This document shows, piece after piece, positions 35,784-45,081 of a stretch of 64,000 bases of DNA. The notes under the pieces were generated by a model, which was not told the origin of the DNA, searched no databases, and worked only from the letters and a program-made list of their open reading frames with translations. A program made the translations under genes and the position numbers. The DNA lies in contig JBEKIF010000013.1 in assembly GCA_050011895.1 (NCBI GenBank), positions 1 through 64,000 on the forward strand, in the 5' to 3' direction. The number at the start of each line of letters is the position of its first letter. The first letter of the stretch is position 1. The DNA comes from DATBGO01 sp050011895. Lineage in GTDB: Bacteria; Actinomycetota; Actinomycetes; Streptosporangiales; Streptosporangiaceae.

Positions 35784-36731
35784 GTGCCGCCGACAACAGC
35801 GGACGCGCTGGCCATAAGGGCTACGCGCGAGAACTTCCCTGTCGCGCTGCGGCTGCTGCCCGCACGCTACCGGCGGCATCTGATGGCTGTGTACGGCTTC
35901 GCCAGGACAGCCGACGACATCGGTGACCAGGCGCCAGCCGGTGACCGGCTGCGCCTGCTCGACGAACTTCAGACCGACTTGCTTCGCCTGTACGCGCAAC
36001 GGGTCGATGGCGGGGAAGGCGCTGGTCTGGTCAGCAGTGGCGGCGGGAGTGCTGGTCTGGTCGGCAGCGGCGGCGGGAGCGCCGGCCCGCTGGGCAACGA
36101 CGGCCCGGCCGAACGGCCGAGGATCGACGTGGTCCGCGCGCTCGGGCCTGCCGTCGCCGAGTGCGGGATCCCGATGCAGCCCTTCGTGGACTTGATCAGG
36201 GCCAACCAGCAAGATCAGGTCGTCAGCGAGTACCGGACCTTCGAGGACCTGGTTGGCTACTGCCGTCTGTCGGCCAACCCGGTCGGCCGGATCGTGCTAT
36301 ACGTTTTCGGCAGCTATACCGAGCCACGGGCCGAGCTGTCCGACGCCATCTGCACCGCGCTCCAGCTGGCCGAGCACTGGCAGGATGTCGCGGAAGACCT
36401 GCACGCGGGTCGCGTCTACCTGCCCGCCGATGACATGGAACGCTACGGCTGCTCGGCGCGGGACCTGGCCGCAGAGTCGGCCGGGGCACCGGTCCGCGCG
36501 CTGATCGCGTTCGAAGTCGCGCGTGCACGTGCGCTGCTAGATACTGGGGCACCGCTCATCGGGTCATTGCGCGGCGCCGCGCGGGCAGCGGTGGCCGGGT
36601 ACGTGGCTGGCGGTCGCGCCGCGCTCGCCGCCATTGCGGCGGCCGATTACGACGTGCTGCGCGGTACGCCGGTGGCGCGCCGCCGCCGGGTCGCCGGTGA
36701 GCTAGCGCTGGCCGTTACGAGGGGGCGGTGA
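35784..36731 (+). CDS. hpnC: Hydroxysqualene synthase HpnC
   Basis: A 315-residue squalene/phytoene-synthase-fold enzyme. In the three-enzyme route to squalene it converts presqualene diphosphate to hydroxysqualene. The first Asp motif is ARTADDIGDQ (residues 44-48) and the second is HWQDVAEDLHAGR (201-205); ENFPVALRLLPARYRR at the N-terminus is typical. A Gly/Ser-rich insert (two GSGGGSAG-type units, residues ~78-107) follows the first helix pair. GTG at 35784 was chosen because GAGGGGG lies 5 nt upstream; GTG 35733 and ATG 35748 are alternatives. First gene of the hopanoid operon. Confidence 0.92.
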   Translation: MPPTTADALAIRATRENFPVALRLLPARYRRHLMAVYGFARTADDIGDQAPAGDRLRLLDELQTDLLRLYAQRVDGGEGAGLVSSGGGSAGLVGSGGGSAGPLGNDGPAERPRIDVVRALGPAVAECGIPMQPFVDLIRANQQDQVVSEYRTFEDLVGYCRLSANPVGRIVLYVFGSYTEPRAELSDAICTALQLAEHWQDVAEDLHAGRVYLPADDMERYGCSARDLAAESAGAPVRALIAFEVARARALLDTGAPLIGSLRGAARAAVAGYVAGGRAALAAIAAADYDVLRGTPVARRRRVAGELALAVTRGR

Positions 36732-36735
36732 GGTG

Positions 36736-37791
36736 ATGAGGGACGGCCCCCCCGCGATCCATGCCGCATACCGGCACTGCGAGCAGGTGACCAGGAGTCA
36801 GGCGCGGAACTTCTCCTACGGCATCCGGCTGCTCCCGACGCCGAAGCGACGGGCCCTGTCGGCCGTCTACGCATTCGCGCGCAGGATCGACGACATCGGC
36901 GACGGCACGTTGCCGGCCGCGGACAAACTCGCCGCGCTCGCCGAGGTCCGCGCCCAGCTGACAGAGCTGGCCAGCGCCTGCGGCCGGGCTGGGCGCCCTG
37001 AGCAAGCCGGGCAGGACGATTCAGCCGGGCGGGCTGAGCGGACCGCGCGCGCCGGGCAGGACGATTCAGCCAGGCGGGCTGGTCTTGACGATCCGGTGCT
37101 TGTCGCGCTCGCGGATGCCAGCCGCAAGTATCCGATCCCCCTCGGCGCCTTTGGCGAGCTGATCGACGGCTGCGAGGCCGACGTGCGCGGCACCGCCTAC
37201 GCCAGTTTCAGCGAGCTGGAGTATTACTGCAGGTGCGTGGCAGGCTCGATCGGGCGGCTGTCACTTGGCATATTCGGCAGCCGCGAGGCCGGGGCCGCGG
37301 AGCCGCTGGCCGACGCGCTCGGCGTCGCGTTGCAGCTGACCAACATACTCAGGGACATCCGCGAGGACTACGGCAACGGCCGGGTGTACCTGCCCGCGGA
37401 TGATCTCTCGCGATTCGGCTGCACGCTCGCATCTGGCGGCCGCGACGGCCCGGGGAGTCCGGCCGGGCTGCAGGCCAGTTCAGGGCTGGAGGATCTGGTA
37501 CGTTTCGAGGCGCGGCGGGCCCAGCACTGGTATGCCGTGGGCCTGCGGCTGATGCCGCTGCTTGACCGGCGGAGCGCCGCTTGCACGGGCGCCATGGCCG
37601 GTATCTACCTGCGGTTGCTTGAGCAGATCGCGGCAGAGCCTGGCGCCGCCCTGCGGGGCAGGATGTCGGTGCCGCCGCGGGCCAAGGCAATGGTGGCCGT
37701 GAGGTCGCTGGCCGGCCTGGCGCCCCGGCCCGCTGGCCGCGGCGGGACGGCCGGGCCGGACACGATGACCATCGAGGGGGCTCGGCCATGA
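36736..37791 (+). CDS. hpnD: Presqualene diphosphate synthase HpnD
   Basis: A 351-residue enzyme that condenses two FPP molecules to presqualene diphosphate. Asp motifs are FARRIDDIGDG (52-56) and NILRDIREDYGNGR (207-211). A hydrophilic insert with a duplicated AGQDDSA-type unit (residues ~85-115) lies where HpnC also carries an insert. The start lies 4 nt past the hpnC stop; GTG at 36733 is an alternative. It overlaps hpnE by 4 nt. HpnC, HpnD and HpnE together replace the single squalene synthase of eukaryotes. Confidence 0.93.
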   Translation: MRDGPPAIHAAYRHCEQVTRSQARNFSYGIRLLPTPKRRALSAVYAFARRIDDIGDGTLPAADKLAALAEVRAQLTELASACGRAGRPEQAGQDDSAGRAERTARAGQDDSARRAGLDDPVLVALADASRKYPIPLGAFGELIDGCEADVRGTAYASFSELEYYCRCVAGSIGRLSLGIFGSREAGAAEPLADALGVALQLTNILRDIREDYGNGRVYLPADDLSRFGCTLASGGRDGPGSPAGLQASSGLEDLVRFEARRAQHWYAVGLRLMPLLDRRSAACTGAMAGIYLRLLEQIAAEPGAALRGRMSVPPRAKAMVAVRSLAGLAPRPAGRGGTAGPDTMTIEGARP

Positions 37792-39359
37792 CAGCTCGCA
37801 CCGTGGTTGTCATCGGCGGCGGCCTGGCCGGCGTGACCGCAGCCATCGCGCTGCGTGAGGCAGGCATGGGCGTCACGCTGGTGGAGGCCCGGCCGTGGCT
37901 GGGCGGGGCAACGTGTTCCTTCTCCCGCGGCGGGCTGGTCATCGACAATGGCCAGCACGTGTTCCTGCGGTGCTGCACGGCCTACCGGGAGCTGCTGGCG
38001 AGGCTCGGCATGACGGGCTCCGCCACCATCCAGGAACGTTTTGACGTCACCGTGCTGTCCGGGAGCGGCCGTGGCACACGTGGCCTAGGTGACCCCGCCG
38101 GTGCTGGCCGCGGCGCGGCTGCCGGCGGCGGTCCGGGCCAGGCCAGGCTACGGCGGACCGCGCTGCCTGGTCCGCTGCACATGGGCAAGGCGCTGTCCGG
38201 TTACTCCTTCCTTACCCCGGCGGAACGGCTCCAGGTGATCCGCGCCGCGCTCGCCATGCGGTTTGCCGATCCTGCCGCGGCCGAGCTGGACCGCCAGCGG
38301 CTCGGCGACTGGCTCGCCGCCAGGGGCCAAAGCGAGCGAGCCCGGCGCAGGCTGTGGGACCTCTTCATCGTCTCGGCGCTGAACATCAATGGCGACGACG
38401 CGAGCACGGCGCTGGCGGCGACCGTGATCAAGAAGGCACTGCTTGGCGGCAGGGCCGCGGCGGACGTCGGCGTGCCGGCCGTGCCGCTCGGCGAACTGCA
38501 CGGGCGGGCCGCGGCCAGCCTGCTGGGCAGGCTCGGCGCGAACGTGCGGCTCGGGACCAAGGTGACAGCGGTCGAGGCGGGGCCAGGCGGCGGGTTCCAG
38601 GTCCGGATCAGCTCGGGTACCGATGCGGCGGCCAGCAGGCCTGATGGCGAGGAACCGGCTGGCGGCGCGGATGACCCGGTCGAGCGGCTGCCCGGCGATG
38701 GTGCAGGCACGCCCGGCAGCACGAACGGCGCGGTGATCAGCGCGGACGCGGTGGTGCTCGCGGTCCCGCACGGGCCGGCCGCACGCCTCGTGCCGGCCGC
38801 CGCGGCCAGCGGCTCCGCGCGGTGGGCGGAACTCGGTGCGGTCCCGATCGTGAACGTGCACGTCATCTACGACAGCAGGGTAACCAGGCTGCCGCTGGCC
38901 GCTGCGGTCGATTCGCCGGTTCAGTGGGTGTTCGACAAGACCAGGCCGGCAGGCGTGCAGACGGGCCAGTACCTGGCGGTGTCCGTATCTGCCGCGGACA
39001 GCTACATCGACGCCCCGGTCGCGAGGCTGCGGGAGCTGTTCCTGCCTGCGCTCGAAGAGCTCTTCCCCGCGGCGCGAGATGCCCGCGTTACCGATTTCTT
39101 TGTCACCAGGGAGCGGCGGGCGACGTTCCGCCAGGGACCAGGCTGCGGGTCGCTCCGCCCGGGCGCCGCGACCTCGTTGCCCGGATTCGCGCTTGCGGGC
39201 GCATGGACCGATACCGGCTGGCCAGACACGATGGAGGGTGCCGTGCGAAGCGGACACAGCGCTGCACAGGAACTGATCCGCCAGCTAACTGCCGTGCCTG
39301 CAGCGCAGCAGGCAGTTCCGGCGACCGCCGCGCAGGCGCCGGTCCGGGTCTCGTCATGA
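37788..39359 (+). CDS. hpnE: Hydroxysqualene dehydroxylase HpnE
   Basis: A 523-residue FAD-dependent amine-oxidase-fold enzyme that reduces hydroxysqualene to squalene. The FAD-binding motif is VVIGGGLAGVTAAIALREAG with the acidic residue in TLVEARPWLGG. The C-terminal FAD loop FALAGAWTDTGWPDTMEGAV is intact. Two low-complexity inserts occur (residues ~95-125 and ~285-315). ATG overlaps the hpnD stop (ATGA), and the stop overlaps the next ATG in the same way. Confidence 0.93.
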   Translation: MTARTVVVIGGGLAGVTAAIALREAGMGVTLVEARPWLGGATCSFSRGGLVIDNGQHVFLRCCTAYRELLARLGMTGSATIQERFDVTVLSGSGRGTRGLGDPAGAGRGAAAGGGPGQARLRRTALPGPLHMGKALSGYSFLTPAERLQVIRAALAMRFADPAAAELDRQRLGDWLAARGQSERARRRLWDLFIVSALNINGDDASTALAATVIKKALLGGRAAADVGVPAVPLGELHGRAAASLLGRLGANVRLGTKVTAVEAGPGGGFQVRISSGTDAAASRPDGEEPAGGADDPVERLPGDGAGTPGSTNGAVISADAVVLAVPHGPAARLVPAAAASGSARWAELGAVPIVNVHVIYDSRVTRLPLAAAVDSPVQWVFDKTRPAGVQTGQYLAVSVSAADSYIDAPVARLRELFLPALEELFPAARDARVTDFFVTRERRATFRQGPGCGSLRPGAATSLPGFALAGAWTDTGWPDTMEGAVRSGHSAAQELIRQLTAVPAAQQAVPATAAQAPVRVSS

Positions 39360-40387
39360 CGGCCACGATCCCGGTGGGCGTCGAGGCAGCCCGCGACCTG
39401 GTCGGGCCGGCCTTCGGTGCGGCCCTTGAGCGGCTGAGCCCGGAAGTTCGCGTCGTCGCTGCCTATCACCTCGGATTCGGCGACGCGGACGGCAATCCGG
39501 CCGGGACTGACGGCCGTTCCGGTGCCGCGGGCAAGGCGCTTCGTCCCGCGCTCGCGCTGCTGTCGGCGCGGGCTGCGGGTGCCGCGCCGGAGCGTGCGGT
39601 CTGCGCGGCGGCGGCCGTCGAGTTCGTGCACAACTTCTCGCTGCTGCATGACGACATCATGGACGGTGACGTCGAGCGCAGGCACCGGCCGACGGCGTGG
39701 ACCGTGTTCGGCACGGGTGCGGCCATCCTGGCCGGCGACGCCCTGCTCGCCCTGGCCCAGGATCTGCTGCTTGAGGGGCCCGCGCCGCAAAACCTGTGGG
39801 CGTCCCGCTGCCTGTCGGCCGCCGTCCAGCGGCTCATTGCCGGACAGGGTGCCGACCTGGCCTTTGAGCGGCGCGATGACGTGTCCCTCGCCCAGTGCCT
39901 GGAAATGGCCGGGGACAAGACAGCCGCGCTGATGGCCTGCGCGTGCAGCATCGGCGCCATCTACGTCGGCGCCCCGCCGGCCCTGGCCATGGGACTGGCC
40001 GGTTTCGGCGCGCACGTCGGCCTGGCGTTTCAGCTCACTGACGACCTGCTGGGCATCTGGGGCGCCGCCGAGACGACCGGCAAGCCGGTCCGGTCCGACC
40101 TGCGGGCCAGGAAGAAGTCGCTGCCCGTGGTCGCGGCACTGACCAGCGGGACGCCGGAAGGCACTGAACTAGGCGCGCTGCTGGCCCGAGCCGAGCCACT
40201 CGATGAGGATGACCTGCTGCGCGCCGCGGACCTGGTCGCGACCGCGGGCGGGAAGAGCTGGACGGAGGCCGAAGCCGACGTGCAGCTGGCCTCGGCGAGC
40301 AAGTGCCTGGCCGAGACGGACATGCCGGACGATGTGCGGGCGGAGTTCACGGGGATCGCCGAGTTCATCACGGCGCGCCAATGGTGA
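39356..40387 (+). CDS. Polyprenyl diphosphate synthase (likely FPP synthase)
   Basis: A 343-residue trans-prenyltransferase that builds the C15 precursor for squalene. The first Asp-rich motif is LLHDDIMDGD (99-103) and the second is FQLTDDLLGIWG (229-233). ALRPALALLSA carries the diphosphate-binding Arg. Its place between hpnE and shc implies farnesyl diphosphate as product, although sequence alone does not exclude geranylgeranyl diphosphate. It overlaps hpnE by 4 nt; shc begins 37 nt after its stop. Confidence 0.91.
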   Translation: MTATIPVGVEAARDLVGPAFGAALERLSPEVRVVAAYHLGFGDADGNPAGTDGRSGAAGKALRPALALLSARAAGAAPERAVCAAAAVEFVHNFSLLHDDIMDGDVERRHRPTAWTVFGTGAAILAGDALLALAQDLLLEGPAPQNLWASRCLSAAVQRLIAGQGADLAFERRDDVSLAQCLEMAGDKTAALMACACSIGAIYVGAPPALAMGLAGFGAHVGLAFQLTDDLLGIWGAAETTGKPVRSDLRARKKSLPVVAALTSGTPEGTELGALLARAEPLDEDDLLRAADLVATAGGKSWTEAEADVQLASASKCLAETDMPDDVRAEFTGIAEFITARQW

Positions 40388-40424
40388 CAGGCCTGGAGAG
40401 CAGCGAGATGACGGTGCTTCCCAT

Positions 40425-42539
40425 ATGACGGTGACGCAGGCCCGCCCGGCCGTGCAGGCCACGCAGGAGGCTGCGCGGACGGCGCTTGACCGGGCCGCCG
40501 GTCACCTGTCCGGCCTCCAGCATGAGCGCGGCTGGTGGCAGGGGGAGCTGGAAACCAACGTCACGATGGACGCGGAGGACCTGCTGCTCCGCGAGTTCCT
40601 CGGCGTGCGGACGGCGGAGCAGACCGCGGCGGCCGCCAGGTGGATCAGGTCCAAGCAGCGGCCGGACGGGACCTGGGCCAACTACTACGACGGCACCCCC
40701 GACCTGTCCACCACGGTCGAGGCTTACGTGGCGCTGCGGCTGGCCGGCGACCCGCCAGGCGCAGCTCACATGGCCCGCGCCGCCAGCTGGATCACTGAGC
40801 GCGGCGGGATCGCGGCAACGCGCGTCTTCACCCGTATCTGGCTGGCCCTGTTCGGCGAATGGCCGTGGGATGACCTGCCGGTCATGCCACCGGAGATGAT
40901 CTACCTGCCGACCTGGTTCCCGCTGAATGTGTACGACTGGGGGTGCTGGGCGCGGCAGACAATCGTCCCGCTGACCATCGTCGGCTCGCTGCGCCCGGTG
41001 CGGCCGCTGCCCTTCGGCCTCGACGAGTTGCGAGCCGGTGACTCGCGCCGGCCGGCCAGGCGCGGCTCGCGGGCCGGCTGGGCCGGGCTGTTCAACGGCA
41101 TTGACCGGGGGCTGCACGTCTATCAGCGCTACGGCCTCAGGGCCGGGCCGGCGCGCGCGGCCAGGACGGCGGCCCTTCGCCGGTGCGCGGAATGGATAGT
41201 CGCGCGGCAAGAGCGGGACGGCTGCTGGGGCGGAATCCAGCCGCCGTGGGTCTACTCGCTGATCGCGCTCCACCTGCTGGGCTACGGGCTCGATCATCCC
41301 GTCATCCAGCGCGGTCTCGCGGGCCTGGACCGCTTCACCGTCTGGGAGGAGACCGCCGAGGGGCCGGTGCGCAGGCTGGAAGCATGCCAGTCGCCAGTCT
41401 GGGACACGGTGCTCGCGATGATCGCCCTCGCCGATGCGGGGCTGCCGCCAGACCATCCGGCGCTCCGGTCGGCGGCGCGGTGGGTGCTCGAGGAGGAGAT
41501 CCGCGGGCCCGGCGACTGGCAGGTACGTCGGCCCGGGCTGGAACCGGCCGGATGGGCATTCGAGTTCGACAATGACGGCTATCCCGACGTCGATGACACG
41601 GCGGAGGTGCTGCTGGCGCTGCGGCGGGTGGCGCTCACGGGCCACCTGGGCTCAGCTGACGCCATGGAGCGGGCGGCTCGCTGGCTCACCGGGATGCAGT
41701 GCCGTGACGGCGGCTGGGCCGCCTTTGACGCGGACAACACCGGCACGCTGGTGACCAAGCTGCCGTTCTGTGACTTCGGCGAGGTCACCGATCCGCCGTC
41801 GGCTGACGTGACCGCGCACACCATCGAGGCCCTGGCAGCGGCAGGCCTGGCCGGGAGCAAGGCAGTGCGCAGGGGAGTGGCGTGGCTGCTGCGGGCCCAG
41901 GAGAGCGACGGTTCATGGTTCGGGCGCTGGGGCGCCAACTACCTGTACGGGACCGGTGCCGTGGTGCCCGCGCTGATCGCCGCCGGCGTGCTGCCAGGCA
42001 AGCCGCCGATCCAGCGGGCCATCGCGTGGCTGACCGCGCACCAGAATCCCGATGGCGGCTGGGGCGAGGACCTGCGTTCGTATGAGGACACAAGCCGGGC
42101 CGGCCGTGGCCCGTCGACCGCCTCGCAGACGGCGTGGGCGCTGCTGGCGCTGCTGGCCGTCGGAACGGCCGGAGGGGATGAGGCCGCGGTCAGCGTTGAC
42201 CGGGGGGTGCGCTGGCTCGCCGAGACCCAGCGGCCGGACGGAAGCTGGGACGAGCCCCAGTACACCGGGACCGGGTTCCCCGGCGACTTCTACATCAACT
42301 ATCACCTGTACCGGCTGGTCTTCCCGGTCAGCGCGCTTGGCAGGTTCCTGGGCGCCGCGGACCCGGCAGGCCAGGGCCCGCCCGGCCAGGAACCCCCCGG
42401 CCGAGGTCTGGGGGCTCCTGGGGTTGCGGGACGGGGGCTGGCCGGGCAGGAGCTTGCCGGGCAGGGGCTTGCGGACAACGAAGCAGCGGACCAGGGGCAC
42501 GGATCAGCCGGCTACCGAGCAGCGGGCGGTGCGGCATGA
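40425..42539 (+). CDS. shc: Squalene-hopene cyclase
   Basis: A 704-residue monotopic membrane triterpene cyclase converting squalene to hopene. The catalytic DxDD motif is D388-V-D-D391 in GYPDVDDTAEVLL. Several QW motifs are visible, for example QERDGCWGG, QCRDGGWAAFDADN, QNPDGGWGED and QRPDGSWDE. The last ~60 residues form a Gly/Pro/Gln-rich tail (GPPGQEPPGRGL, GLAGQELAGQGL) not usual for the family. ATG at 40425 starts the conserved region; the ribosome site is weak. It overlaps the next gene by ATGA. Confidence 0.95.
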   Translation: MTVTQARPAVQATQEAARTALDRAAGHLSGLQHERGWWQGELETNVTMDAEDLLLREFLGVRTAEQTAAAARWIRSKQRPDGTWANYYDGTPDLSTTVEAYVALRLAGDPPGAAHMARAASWITERGGIAATRVFTRIWLALFGEWPWDDLPVMPPEMIYLPTWFPLNVYDWGCWARQTIVPLTIVGSLRPVRPLPFGLDELRAGDSRRPARRGSRAGWAGLFNGIDRGLHVYQRYGLRAGPARAARTAALRRCAEWIVARQERDGCWGGIQPPWVYSLIALHLLGYGLDHPVIQRGLAGLDRFTVWEETAEGPVRRLEACQSPVWDTVLAMIALADAGLPPDHPALRSAARWVLEEEIRGPGDWQVRRPGLEPAGWAFEFDNDGYPDVDDTAEVLLALRRVALTGHLGSADAMERAARWLTGMQCRDGGWAAFDADNTGTLVTKLPFCDFGEVTDPPSADVTAHTIEALAAAGLAGSKAVRRGVAWLLRAQESDGSWFGRWGANYLYGTGAVVPALIAAGVLPGKPPIQRAIAWLTAHQNPDGGWGEDLRSYEDTSRAGRGPSTASQTAWALLALLAVGTAGGDEAAVSVDRGVRWLAETQRPDGSWDEPQYTGTGFPGDFYINYHLYRLVFPVSALGRFLGAADPAGQGPPGQEPPGRGLGAPGVAGRGLAGQELAGQGLADNEAADQGHGSAGYRAAGGAA

Positions 42540-44083
42540 GCCCGGCCGCTGTGAGCAGGCCGGATGCGGCAGGCCGCTTGGTCGTCTGCTCGCCGCTGCG
42601 GCTGGAGGCCCGGGCGGTGCGTCGCGGCATCGGTGACAACGGCGAGGTCCTGCGGACCGGCTTCGGCGGCAGGAGATCCCTCGTAGCGGCCGACCGGCTG
42701 CGTGGCTCTGCGTTCGGGATGCTGGCGATCAGCGGTACTGGCGGGGGGCTTTCAGCAGACCTCAAGCCCGGTGATCTTGTGGTGGGGGCGGAGGTGGGCG
42801 CGCAAGGCAGCTCGCCAGCGGCCGCGCTCAGCTGCCCGTCGGCCCCGCTGCTGGCCGGCGAGCTGCGGCGGGCGGGCCTGCGTGCCCAGGCCGGCAAGAT
42901 CGTCACTGTCGACCACCTGGTCCGCAGGTCAGAGCGGGCTCGGCTGGCCAGCGATGGCGCCGTCGCCGCTGACATGGAGTCCGCGATGCTGCTGACGGCT
43001 GCGGGCGGCCGCCCGTCGGTCGTGGTCCGGGCGGTCTCTGACACCCCGGAGTGGCCGCTGCTGAGCCCGCGGGCGCTGGCAGGCGGCGCAGCGGCGCTCC
43101 GGTCGCTGAGGCTGGCTGGCCCCGTTCTGACCAGGTGGGCAGCCGCGGGCGGCCAGCGGCGCGTGCTGCTGGCCGGTCCGCGGTCATTCTGCGCCGGGGT
43201 GGAGCGGGCGATCGAGATCGTCGACCGGATGCTGGACCGGCGCGCCCAGCCGGTCTACGTCCGAAAGCAGATCGTGCACAACTCCCATGTGGTGACCGGC
43301 CTCGAGCGGCGCGGCGCGGTCTTCGTCGATGAGCTGAGCGAGGTACCCGACGACGCGACCGTGGTGTTCTCCGCGCACGGGGTGTCGCAGGCGGTGCGGA
43401 CCGAGGCCGCGCGTCGCGGGCTCGACGCGATCGACGCGACCTGCCCGCTGGTCGCGAAGGTGCACGCCGAGGCCCGCCGGTTCGTGGCCGAGGGTTACCA
43501 GGTAGTCCTGATCGGCCATGCCGGGCACGAGGAGGTCGACGGCACGCTCGGCGAGGCGCCCGGCGCCATAGTGCTGGTCGAGAGCGTCGAGGACGTGGCC
43601 AGGCTGCGGCCGGCCGACCCGGCCAAGATCGCCTACCTGATGCAGACGACGCTGTCCGCCGACGAGGCCCGCGAGATCGTCGACGCGCTGCATGAGAGGT
43701 TCCCCGCGGCCCGCGGACCGGGCAGCGACGACATCTGCTACGCCACGACCAACCGGCAGCTGGGGGTCCGCGCCGTGGCCCGCGAGGCCGACCTGGTGCT
43801 TGTCGCCGGCTCGGCCAACTCATCCAACTCGGTTCGCCTGGTCGAGACCGCGCAGCGGGCTGGCACCCCGGCATACCTCATCGACGGCCCGGAAGACATC
43901 GAGCTCAGCTGGCTCGCCGGGGCGTCCGTAGTCGGGGTTACCGCAGGAGCGTCCGCGCCGCCCGCGGCGGTCGGGCAGATCGTCGCGGCCCTCTCCGGTC
44001 TCGGCCCCATCGAGGTCAGCGAGCGCATCGTCGCCACCGAGTCCATCCGGTTCAGCCTTCCCAAGGAGGTCAGGCCAGCATGA
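42536..44083 (+). CDS. HpnG-IspH fusion: adenosylhopane nucleosidase plus HMBPP reductase
   Basis: A 515-residue two-domain protein. Residues ~12-200 are a nucleoside-phosphorylase-fold HpnG domain (VCSPLRLEARAVRRGI, ISGTGGGLSADLKPGDLVVG, VAADMESAMLL), which removes adenine from adenosylhopane. Residues ~208-515 are a complete IspH/LytB, the last MEP-pathway enzyme, making IPP and DMAPP. Its three [4Fe-4S] cysteines are C219 (RSFCAGVERAIEI), C303 (DATCPLVAKVH) and C401 (DDICYATTNRQ). HAGHEEVDGTLGEAPG and GSANSSNSVRLVE are also typical. There is one continuous frame with no stop or shift. It overlaps shc and hpnH by 4 nt each. Confidence 0.93.
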   Translation: MSPAAVSRPDAAGRLVVCSPLRLEARAVRRGIGDNGEVLRTGFGGRRSLVAADRLRGSAFGMLAISGTGGGLSADLKPGDLVVGAEVGAQGSSPAAALSCPSAPLLAGELRRAGLRAQAGKIVTVDHLVRRSERARLASDGAVAADMESAMLLTAAGGRPSVVVRAVSDTPEWPLLSPRALAGGAAALRSLRLAGPVLTRWAAAGGQRRVLLAGPRSFCAGVERAIEIVDRMLDRRAQPVYVRKQIVHNSHVVTGLERRGAVFVDELSEVPDDATVVFSAHGVSQAVRTEAARRGLDAIDATCPLVAKVHAEARRFVAEGYQVVLIGHAGHEEVDGTLGEAPGAIVLVESVEDVARLRPADPAKIAYLMQTTLSADEAREIVDALHERFPAARGPGSDDICYATTNRQLGVRAVAREADLVLVAGSANSSNSVRLVETAQRAGTPAYLIDGPEDIELSWLAGASVVGVTAGASAPPAAVGQIVAALSGLGPIEVSERIVATESIRFSLPKEVRPA

Positions 44084-45081
44084 CCATGCCACTGCGCCAG
44101 AGCGTGCGCGTCGGCGCCTACCTGATGCGCCAGCGGCTAGCCAGGCGGGAGAAGTTCCCGCTGCTCGTCGAGCTTGAACCGTTGTTCGCCTGCAATCTCG
44201 CCTGCGCCGGCTGCGGCAAGATCCAGCACCCGGCCAGCGTGCTGAAGCAGCGGATGCCGGTGGAGCAGGCGCTCGCTGCCATCGAGGAATGCGGCGCGCC
44301 GATGGTGTCGATCGCCGGCGGCGAGCCGCTCATGCACCCCGAGATCGACAAGCTCGTCGCAGAGCTGATCAAGCGAAAGAAGTACGTGTTCCTGTGCACG
44401 AATGCGCTGCTCATCCCTAAGAAGCTGGACAAGTTCACGCCGTCGCGCTACTTCGCCTGGGCGGTCCACATCGACGGGCTGGCCGAGCGGCACGACGCGT
44501 CGGTGTGCAAGGACGGCGTCTTCGACGATGCCGTCGCCGCGATCAGGGAGTGCCAGCGGCGCGGCTTCCGGGTGACCACGAACACGACCTTCTTCAACAC
44601 CGACACCCCGCAGACCGTCATCGACGTACTCGACTACCTCAACGACGACCTCAAGGTCGACGAGATGATGATCTCCCCGGCGTATGCCTACGAGAAGGCA
44701 CCCGACCAGGAGCATTTCCTCGGCGTCACGGAGACCCGCGAGCTGTTCCGCAAGGCGTTCGGCGACGGCAACAGGAAGCGGTGGCGGCTCAACCACTCAC
44801 CGCTGTTCCTGGACTTCCTCGAAGGCAAGGCCGACTTCTCCTGCACCGCGTGGGGGATCCCGTCGTATTCGCTGTTCGGCTGGCAGCGGCCGTGCTACCT
44901 GATGAACGACGGGTACGCCAAGACCTACCAGGAGCTGGTCGAGACCACCGACTGGTCAAAGTACGGCCGCGGGGCCGACCCCAGGTGCGCGAACTGCATG
45001 GCGCATTGCGGGTATGAGCCGTCCGCCGTGCTCGCCACGATGGGGTCGCTGCGGCAGTCGATCCGGGCGCTGCGCGGCTGA
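44080..45081 (+). CDS. hpnH: Adenosylhopene synthase HpnH (radical SAM)
   Basis: A 333-residue radical-SAM enzyme that adds the 5'-deoxyadenosyl group to hopene, the first step of extended hopanoids. The cluster motif is CNLACAGC (C38, C42, C45). SIAGGEPLMHPEI is the SAM-binding GGEP region. A C-terminal Cys group (RCANCMAHCGYEP) is typical of HpnH. The start overlaps the fusion-gene stop by ATGA. Its product is the substrate for the HpnG domain encoded just upstream. It is the last recognised hopanoid gene here; ispG, dxs and hpnO homologs are not in the window. Confidence 0.95.
   Translation: MTMPLRQSVRVGAYLMRQRLARREKFPLLVELEPLFACNLACAGCGKIQHPASVLKQRMPVEQALAAIEECGAPMVSIAGGEPLMHPEIDKLVAELIKRKKYVFLCTNALLIPKKLDKFTPSRYFAWAVHIDGLAERHDASVCKDGVFDDAVAAIRECQRRGFRVTTNTTFFNTDTPQTVIDVLDYLNDDLKVDEMMISPAYAYEKAPDQEHFLGVTETRELFRKAFGDGNRKRWRLNHSPLFLDFLEGKADFSCTAWGIPSYSLFGWQRPCYLMNDGYAKTYQELVETTDWSKYGRGADPRCANCMAHCGYEPSAVLATMGSLRQSIRALRG

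Noticed and set aside
42536..44083. Fusion as an artefact of two genes with a missed stop
   Set aside because: The frame is continuous, both domains are complete with their motifs, and no internal ribosome site with a plausible start lies at the junction.
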